Shown: positions 7,636 through 11,563 of the stretch, one piece after another
Layout of the letters: every line of letters starts with the position of its first letter
Position numbering within the stretch: position 1 is the stretch's first letter
Assembly (NCBI GenBank): GCA_015061765.1
Contig: SUVZ01000088.1
Location: 1-11,563, forward strand
DNA from: Lentisphaerota bacterium
Lineage (GTDB): Bacteria > Verrucomicrobiota > Kiritimatiellia > RFP12 > UBA1067
Reading direction: 5' to 3'
DNA: 11,563 nt
The notes under the pieces: generated by a model
Told to the model about the DNA's origin: nothing
The model's input: only the letters and a program-made list of their open reading frames with translations
Database searches by the model: none
Translations under genes and position numbers: made by a program

Positions 7636-7678
7636 AATCTCAAGGGGCAGATCCCAAAAATCTCGAGGGGCAGCCCCC
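7636..7678. repeat. Two 23-bp-spaced REP-like units ending in a GGGGCAGCCCC hairpin
   Basis: AATCTCAAGGGGCAGATCCC (7636-7655) and AATCTCGAGGGGCAGCCCCC (7659-7678) match at 17 of 20 bases. The second forms GGGG-CAG-CCCC. A similar GGGG/CCCC element followed by a CCCGC run occurs at 8930-8956. Confidence 0.6.
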
Positions 7679-7748
7679 GCGAATTCCCGCTAACGCTACA
7701 CCTACGGACTGACGCAAGTTAAGAATATTCCGCATAAAATTCTCACGA

Positions 7749-7797
7749 CAACCGGTTACCACCGGATTTTGCAAAATGCGGTGGTAAGAAATTTCTT
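7749..7797. promoter_or_regulatory. Cluster of overlapping palindromes, probable multi-operator site
   Basis: Three inverted repeats overlap here. AACCGGTT (7750-7757) is perfect and part of CAACCGGTTACCAC, a two-base-shorter variant of the shared operator. TTACCACCG (7756-7764) pairs with CGGTGGTAA (7779-7787) around a perfect ATTTTGCAAAAT core (7766-7777), making a 32-bp palindrome with one mismatched pair. AAGAAATTTCTT (7786-7797) is a perfect 12-mer. No U-tract follows, so it does not look like a terminator. Confidence 0.65.
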
Positions 7798-7807
7798 TAT
7801 CATTAGG

Positions 7808-7813
7808 TATAAT
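7808..7813 (+). promoter_or_regulatory. Possible plus-strand -10 (TATAAT) beside the palindrome cluster
   Basis: A consensus TATAAT (AGGTATAATG) lies 10 bp after the palindromes. There is no recognisable -35 and no evident gene follows on the plus strand, so it may drive a small RNA, be a relic, or be chance in AT-rich DNA. Confidence 0.3.
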
Positions 7814-8050
7814 GCGGAGCAAATCTTCACTTCAAAACAAGTTTTCAGATATGGCGGGAACAACCGGCAAACTACTCTACGATTTGAGATATCTTACAAA
7901 AACAAACTATACATTTCGATTTCTGAGCATGGTTTTTGGGTGTGGCCCCAGAATTTCTTAACGCAAAATGAAAATCGCCACTTCACCCTTTATTTATAAG
8001 GAGTTTCTCGTTTTCGTGCCCGAAAAAATGGGGAACCTCCAGGGCAACTA

Positions 8051-8208
8051 TGTTAGTGTTGCCAATACCAATGTTGCCAATTTGTGAATTTGGTGAATAG
8101 TAAAGGGTAAAGGGTTAAAGAGTAAAGAGAAGAGGGTGGAGATTTCGGCAAAACCACATTGGTATTGAAAATTGGTACTGGCAACACTGGATATTGGCAA
8201 CATTCCCC
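8051..8208. repeat. TTGCCAAT repeats in inverted arrangement, with a GGGTAAAG tract between
   Basis: The plus-strand arm at 8051-8084 (TAGTGTTGCCAATACCAAT and continuation) is matched imperfectly by an inverted arm at 8172-8208. Between them, 8099-8137 is a purine-rich run of TAAAGGG and TAAAGAG units like that in the phosphoesterase gene. A third TTGCCAAT array lies at 11196-11250. Confidence 0.75.
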
Positions 8209-8245
8209 AAGCCTCACTTCATCTTCACATGTAAAAAGGAACCAA

Positions 8246-8614
8246 TTAAATCAGCAAATTATCGGCAATCCGCCATGAGCAAACATCAAAACCGGTGCGC
8301 TTCTGGGACTCATCGCCGCCATAGATAACATTCATACGCACATTATCGCCGAATTGACCGCTCAGCCGCTCCATTGTTTTTACCCAATCGCCGCTGAACG
8401 TCGCACCGCTTTTTATCTCACAAAGCAACGTTTCCTTTCCGTTCTGCAGGACAACATCAATTTCATTACGGTTTGAATCACGATAATAATAAAGGCGCTC
8501 CCGACTGCACCGATTTGCTATGCTTTTGAAAAACTCATCGACAATCATGGACTTCAAGGGCAATGCAAATTTCTTTAACATTTTCATCGGCTCAACAACG
8601 CTCTTATACCTCAT
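8246..8614 (-). pseudogene. C-terminal remnant of a DUF4143-type ATPase
   Basis: The 122-residue frame matches only the end of the AAA/DUF4143 ATPase family. MIVDEFFKSI is in the place of the family's (L/F)ExxVxxELxK helix. It is followed by LYYYRDSNRNEIDVVL and LLCEIKSGATFSGDW, which form the family's nuclease-like D...ExK motif. Full-length relatives are about 380-430 residues and carry a Walker A/B ATPase domain, which is absent here and not found upstream in any frame. The ATG at 8614 overlaps the stop of the preceding ORF by 11 nt and has no ribosome site. I read it as a decayed fragment. An expressed short nuclease-like domain protein is possible but less likely. Confidence 0.72.
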
Positions 8615-8843
8615 TCAATACAGGATACCGCTCCGTCGCCATATCGTACGGCCCAAGCACACCGTCGCTCACAAGCCTGTCGCATACCACCACGGCATTG
8701 TCATGGCTGATGCGAAGAAAGTTTTGGATGTGCTGAAAATGAACAGATTCCTTTTTCCGCTCCGCAATCAGTTTTTCGATTTTGCAGCACCATGCCTCGA
8801 TATTATTCTGAAAGACCTTCACGCTCAAAGGCTCGTCCCACAT
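8604..8843 (-). CDS. Small winged-helix protein resembling the FtsK gamma domain
   Basis: The frame is open from a GTG at 8993, but the first 50 residues (SGADPENLRF and similar) are translated from the REP-like element at 8912-8958. The ATG at 8843 (MWDEPLSVKVFQ) is a more credible start, giving 79 residues; neither start has a ribosome site. The C-terminal part, IEKLIAERKKESV then HFQHIQNFLRISHDNA and VCDRLVSDGVLGP, follows the FtsK gamma winged-helix pattern (LQRxLRIGYNRAAxLIDxMExxGIVGP, then R-x-VL). FtsK gamma reads DNA orientation signals, so DNA binding is likely. No translocase domain is present. It could be a stand-alone regulator or a fragment, and it runs directly into the DUF4143 remnant. 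Confidence 0.5.
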   Translation of the reverse strand: MWDEPLSVKVFQNNIEAWCCKIEKLIAERKKESVHFQHIQNFLRISHDNAVVVCDRLVSDGVLGPYDMATERYPVLNEV

Positions 8844-8911
8844 GAAATCAGGCACTGGCCGCGGTTTAATATCGCGCAACCGCCGTGCCGCCTGACAAGA
8901 ACCAAAAATCA

Positions 8912-8958
8912 CGAAAAACCTAAGGTTTTCGGGGTCTGCCCCCGATTTCCCCCGCGAT
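8912..8958. repeat. REP-like element with two hairpins overlapping an ORF start
   Basis: CGAAAAACCT/AGGTTTTCG (8912-8931) is a near-perfect palindrome with one extra A. It is immediately followed by CGGGG-TCTGC-CCCCG (8930-8944) and then a CCCCCGCG run. It resembles the GGGG/CCCC element at 7659-7680. Confidence 0.6.
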
Positions 8959-8973
8959 TCCTGAGAAATGTAT

Positions 8974-9900
8974 TCACCACCAGCCGCCTTCACATTCTAG
9001 ATTTGTATCATTTTGAATAGGATTGAAGGCAGTACGCATATTAAGTTTAATGCCGTATTCTGACTTCTCGAAAATCAAGCCATAATTTGCTGACACAAGT
9101 TCACCTCTGTCATTAACTTTAGTCCGAGTTCGAAAAACCATATATTTATCTCTTGGCATTTCAATATCACGAACCACCGTACCAGTTTTGCGATCATAAA
9201 CATATTCAAGAGCTTTGAGATACACAGCATTCGTATCTGCATTATAACAACGGTTCATCTTGCTGAAATCATCAGTATGTGCAAGATAAACACCATCCAG
9301 TTTATTTGTCATTGTAATATCTAAATGCGAATAGACCTGAAACCAATTTGTAGGGGATCGCCAAAAATCGTATTTAATCTGCAAATCATCATACTCGCCT
9401 TTACCATACGGAGGACACCAATCAAATTTTTTCAGGTCAAGCCCCATAACAACATTAGTTGCAGGATACTTTAGTTCTTGAAATGTGCCGCCCTTCAAAA
9501 TTAAGCGGGCGGGATTTCGACGCTTCTTAAGTATTGCGTTTATTTGAATAGTGTTATTTGACCATTTACGTAGCTTTATTGCGTCTTTTACAGAAAGTTT
9601 GCGGAAGCTTGGCGTTAATTTTGTTTCGTAATAACCATCTTTACGGACTAATACGTAAGCTTCACCGATACAGCGTCCTTTTGCCCAAAAAGAACCTTTC
9701 TTATCTGTTACACCGCGCTTAACATCAACTTTTTCTGGAGCAGTATAGAATACAACAGAAATCGAAGCATTGTGCACAACCTCACCTATATCGTCCGTAA
9801 CGTTAATCCTAAAATCTACTGATGCACCATCAATTATAGGACTATATGCGAATGAATTATAAGCAAAACCAATGATAAAAATAAATGATAAGAGTTTCAT
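8974..9900 (-). CDS. Secreted protein with a carboxypeptidase-regulatory-like domain, function unknown
   Basis: A 308-residue protein with a signal peptide (MKLLSFIFIIGFAYNSFA, cleavage near 18). Residues 28-95 (VDFRINVTDDIGEVVHNASI, then GVTDKKGSFWAKG and VLVRKDGYYETKL) have the form of a carboxypeptidase-regulatory-like/Ig-like beta-sandwich, usually a binding or structural module. Residues 125-308 are rich in aromatic and charged residues, and I do not recognise them. The ATG overlaps the stop of the hydrolase gene (ATGA), and a strong AGGAGG lies 9 nt upstream within that gene, so the two are translationally coupled. It is clearly AT-richer than the genes at 789-7470, suggesting separate ancestry. 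It may be an accessory or binding partner of the hydrolase; this is inferred only from coupling. Confidence 0.8.
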   Translation of the reverse strand: MKLLSFIFIIGFAYNSFAYSPIIDGASVDFRINVTDDIGEVVHNASISVVFYTAPEKVDVKRGVTDKKGSFWAKGRCIGEAYVLVRKDGYYETKLTPSFRKLSVKDAIKLRKWSNNTIQINAILKKRRNPARLILKGGTFQELKYPATNVVMGLDLKKFDWCPPYGKGEYDDLQIKYDFWRSPTNWFQVYSHLDITMTNKLDGVYLAHTDDFSKMNRCYNADTNAVYLKALEYVYDRKTGTVVRDIEMPRDKYMVFRTRTKVNDRGELVSANYGLIFEKSEYGIKLNMRTAFNPIQNDTNLECEGGWW

Positions 9901-11096
9901 TGATTCAAGCCTCCTACTTCAACAATCTTCTTAAAGACAGGGTGAGCAAAAAAATATGCGACATTCTTAAGATCTGAATGAAGAAATCTGCCTCCAAGTT
10001 TTCCGTCAATGGGACGCGGCCATGTATTAGCCATATAAAGACGATCGTTCATATCAATTGAAACCATTACATCATCCCTGAATTTTGTCCTTCCTGTCGG
10101 TGATGAAAGCGCGGGGATGCCTTGTGTCAGATGTGAATCTGTTTCAAGGCGAGTTGCAACTGAATTTGTTATTGAAATAGGATAAGGATTAAAAACGGTG
10201 TTAGTGGCAAACTCAGAAGCGTCTGTTACAGCATTCGCTTCATCCGCACTCCAAATTTTCAAACCCAACACATTTTCCTTAAATCCCCATCCCGACCATT
10301 CCGTCGTACCCATAAACCCAAGAAGAGACTTTCGTCCTTTCCATAATTCTTGTTTATGCCATGCATAGCGTTCACCCCAATTGCCAGATGGGCTAAACCC
10401 ATTGTACCATTCAGGATTGTGTGCATCTGCATAAAGCTCCAAGACCTCGTCTCCTGACGAATAGAAATTTACCGCCACAGGCACAACGGCGGCAAAACGT
10501 CCGCGCCAAGTCAAACGGCTTCTTGCATCTGGGGCATTAAAGAGTTTATGCCAATTTGCCGTCCAACAAGAATTTGTGTAGCTTATCCAATCGTTATGAA
10601 CCAATTTGTTATTTGGACTTTCATCTACAAGCGACGGATCGAACGCCTCCGAAGGAATTGCCGAATTAAGCATGATGAGTTTATCAACCTGCATCCCATA
10701 ATCCTGAATCGCCGCCGCGGCAACCATCGTTCCTAGACTGTGAGCGATGACAACCTTTCGCCCGGGAACACTATTGACGCGAGGTGCGAGAAAAGATGCT
10801 GTGACAAAAGCGTTAGATGCGTTTATATGGTAATTATATGAAGGCCCGATATCGGATTGCCAAGCGATCGGATAAAACTCCATATTTGCTCCAGCCTGAT
10901 ACAAGCCCTTAAACATCACCGCCGCCCAAGCACGAGCATCCTGTTCACTTACATTTGCGCCATGAATGAAAAAGACATTTGTCTTTTCAGCAAAGACAAC
11001 ACAAGGCGACAAGCTCATCGCGCTTGCTGATATGACAACAGCAATGCGACGAACCGCCGCCAATAGAGTTTTATATCGAATGTGTTCCACGCCCAT
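9897..11096 (-). CDS. Secreted alpha/beta hydrolase (lipase/esterase-like)
   Basis: A 399-residue protein with an N-terminal export signal (basic RYKTLLAAVRR, hydrophobic to about 36, possible cleavage after VFA). The alpha/beta hydrolase landmarks are FIHGANV (43-49, oxyanion-hole HG), VIAHSLGTM (116-124, nucleophile S120), NFYSSGDEVL (210-219, candidate acid D216) and RFLHSDLKNV (370-379, candidate H373). The family includes lipases, esterases and peptidases; the residues between about 150 and 340 form an unusually long insertion with many Trp and Asn residues, so the substrate cannot be assigned. No Shine-Dalgarno site precedes the ATG, and the -10 sits only 9 bp upstream, so the mRNA may be nearly leaderless. 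It is first in an operon with the 8974-9900 gene. Confidence 0.87.
   Translation of the reverse strand: MGVEHIRYKTLLAAVRRIAVVISASAMSLSPCVVFAEKTNVFFIHGANVSEQDARAWAAVMFKGLYQAGANMEFYPIAWQSDIGPSYNYHINASNAFVTASFLAPRVNSVPGRKVVIAHSLGTMVAAAAIQDYGMQVDKLIMLNSAIPSEAFDPSLVDESPNNKLVHNDWISYTNSCWTANWHKLFNAPDARSRLTWRGRFAAVVPVAVNFYSSGDEVLELYADAHNPEWYNGFSPSGNWGERYAWHKQELWKGRKSLLGFMGTTEWSGWGFKENVLGLKIWSADEANAVTDASEFATNTVFNPYPISITNSVATRLETDSHLTQGIPALSSPTGRTKFRDDVMVSIDMNDRLYMANTWPRPIDGKLGGRFLHSDLKNVAYFFAHPVFKKIVEVGGLNQ
9910..9915 (-). promoter_or_regulatory. Strong Shine-Dalgarno site for the 8974-9900 gene
   Basis: AGGAGG lies 9 nt before the ATG at 9900-9898 and inside the last codons of the hydrolase gene. 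Confidence 0.85.
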
Positions 11097-11105
11097 TTGT
11101 CATAT

Positions 11106-11117
11106 ATTATAGCAAAC
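11106..11117 (-). promoter_or_regulatory. Promoter of the hydrolase operon (extended -10)
   Basis: The minus strand reads GTTTGCTATAAT (11117-11106), a consensus -10 with extended TGC, one base different from the GH97 promoter's 12-mer. The -35 is weak (AAACTT at 17 bp). Transcription would start within a few bases of the ATG at 11096. Confidence 0.6.
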
Positions 11118-11139
11118 GATAGGCTTGGAAGTTTAGACC

Positions 11140-11172
11140 AAGAAATACACGAAATACAGAAATACACGAAAG
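11140..11172. repeat. GAAATACAC tandem repeat
   Basis: GAAATACAC, GAAATACA and GAAATACAC follow each other (11142-11167) and lead into a GAGGGGAATGGGGAAGAGGGG tract (11172-11192). Similar short satellites lie elsewhere in the window, always between genes except at 3481-3537. Confidence 0.7.
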
Positions 11173-11195
11173 AGGGGAATGGGGAAGAGGGGATT

Positions 11196-11250
11196 GGGAA
11201 TGTTGCCAATGTGGTAGTGTTGCCAATTGCCAATGTTGCCAATTGCCATT
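11196..11250. repeat. TTGCCAAT array, inverted relative to 8172-8208
   Basis: GGGAATGTTGCCAAT, AGTGTTGCCAAT, TGCCAATGTTGCCAAT and TTGCC units follow one another. The first 30 bp matches the reverse complement of 8172-8208 closely. The array ends right at the stop codon of the four-helix-bundle remnant. Confidence 0.78.
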
Positions 11251-11466
11251 TTAGCCCCCAATCCTTTTCTTCGTCGTTGCCACGCTCGCAGAAAGAATCC
11301 GAGACAATTCTTTGGACTCTGCTATTAAGTCACTCAGCTTCGCATTTTCAATATATCCAGATTCACCAATTAGTTTTAGCCATACGCGAGTTTCCGATAA
11401 TTCCTTCATTGCAATCTTCAGCTTATGCACAAAATCTTGGCTCTTCGTGCATGAGTGTGGGTCGGT
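11251..11466 (-). pseudogene. Truncated four-helix-bundle (S23/IVS-type) protein
   Basis: The minus-strand frame from about 11454 to the TAA at 11251-11253 reads TKSQDFVHKLKIAMKELSET, then RVWLKLIGESGYIENAKLSD and LIAESKELSRIL. This matches the C-terminal two-thirds of four-helix-bundle proteins related to those encoded in 23S rRNA intervening sequences (pattern KKDFIHKLxIAxKEaxETxYWLxLL). The conserved N-terminal helix and the LRSG(T/S)SIGANIxE segment that should precede it are missing: the frame is closed by a TGA at 11467-11469, and the sequence before that is unrelated. It is therefore a gene remnant that has lost roughly its first 50 residues. Confidence 0.75.
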
Positions 11467-11563
11467 TCATGCCACCTCCTGACGAGATTTCCCTTTGTTC
11501 ATGCGCATCGGAGCGTTGCAACTGGGCCACGGGATTGTGATGTTCGAGCAGAACAGCATTACG
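11423..11563 (-). CDS. Partial ORF entering from the right edge, unrecognised
   Basis: The frame is open from the window edge to a TAA at 11423-11425 (46 codons: RNAVLLEHHNPVAQLQRSDA, then HEQREISSGGGMNRPT and further). It overlaps the four-helix-bundle remnant in another frame. It matches nothing I recognise, and the overlap suggests it may be chance coding or a fused end created by the deletion that truncated the neighbour. Confidence 0.25.
   Translation of the reverse strand, partial: RNAVLLEHHNPVAQLQRSDAHEQREISSGGGMNRPTLMHEEPRFCA

Larger units (their letters stand above)
7486..8245. other. 760-bp region with no convincing gene: promoters, palindromes and repeats
   Basis: It contains the operon promoter and operator (7506-7557), a 23-bp double repeat (7636-7678), a palindrome cluster (7749-7797), a plus-strand TATAAT (7808-7813), an AT-rich hairpin TTTTCG-TGCC-CGAAAA (8011-8026), and TTGCCAAT and GGGTAAAG repeats (8051-8208). 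The only longer open frame (7769-7999, plus) starts inside the palindrome, lacks a ribosome site, and shows no recognisable domain. Confidence 0.6.

Noticed and set aside
7749..7797. Intrinsic terminator of a plus-strand unit
   Set aside because: The stem is interrupted by an AT-rich palindromic core and no U-tract follows on either strand.
7769..7999. Plus-strand ORF of 76 codons
   Set aside because: It starts inside the 32-bp palindrome and has no Shine-Dalgarno site and no recognisable fold. It is kept only as part of the gene-free region.
11172..11192. GGGGAAGAGGGG tract as FtsK orienting sequence linked to the FtsK-gamma-like ORF
   Set aside because: It does not match GGGNAGGG exactly and belongs to the general purine-rich repeats.
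11082..11540. Plus-strand ORF of 152 codons
   Set aside because: It runs through the GAAATACAC and TTGCCAAT repeats and antisense to the four-helix-bundle remnant, with low-complexity composition.

Overview
The window looks like a chromosomal segment of an uncultured PVC-group bacterium, most likely Kiritimatiellota or another Verrucomicrobiota/Lentisphaerota relative. This rests on a secreted protein built of autotransporter-type passenger strand repeats that lacks a C-terminal beta-barrel, a secreted GH97 glycosidase, a Tat-exported phosphoesterase, a four-helix-bundle (S23-type) remnant, and much intergenic DNA filled with short dispersed and tandem repeats. The taxonomic call is an inference from gene content. 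Every gene I accept lies on the minus strand.

Layout. 1-788 is repeat-rich and non-coding: a 111-bp tandem repeat carrying a GC hairpin, then degenerate copies of a GTGCTTCRCG motif and a 9-bp minisatellite. 789-2774 is a secreted GH97 glycosidase of the retaining, alpha-galactosidase-like type, with its own promoter. 3041-4579 is a Tat-exported calcineurin-like phosphoesterase, apparently cotranscribed behind 4588-7470, a large secreted beta-strand repeat protein. 7486-8245 holds no convincing gene, but it contains a promoter region, a dense cluster of palindromes and several repeats. 8246-8843 contains a truncated DUF4143 fragment and a small winged-helix ORF. 8974-11096 is an AT-richer two-gene operon: a secreted alpha/beta hydrolase followed, with a 4-bp overlap, by a secreted protein with a carboxypeptidase-regulatory-like domain. 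The right end carries more repeats and a broken four-helix-bundle gene.

How the genes may work together. A nearly identical 25-26 bp element containing CAACTGGTTTTACCAC lies upstream of both the GH97 gene and the repeat-protein/phosphoesterase operon, and a variant lies in the 7.75 kb palindrome cluster. This suggests one regulator controls a small exported polysaccharide-use regulon (surface protein, phosphoesterase, glycosidase). The AT-rich hydrolase pair has a different base composition and is bracketed by inverted TTGCCAAT-type repeats, so it may be a separately acquired cassette. No complete novel defence or mobile system is visible. The most unusual signals are the shared operator, the palindrome cluster with no gene behind it, the invasion of a coding sequence by the genome's purine-rich repeat, and the two-gene secreted hydrolase module of unknown role.
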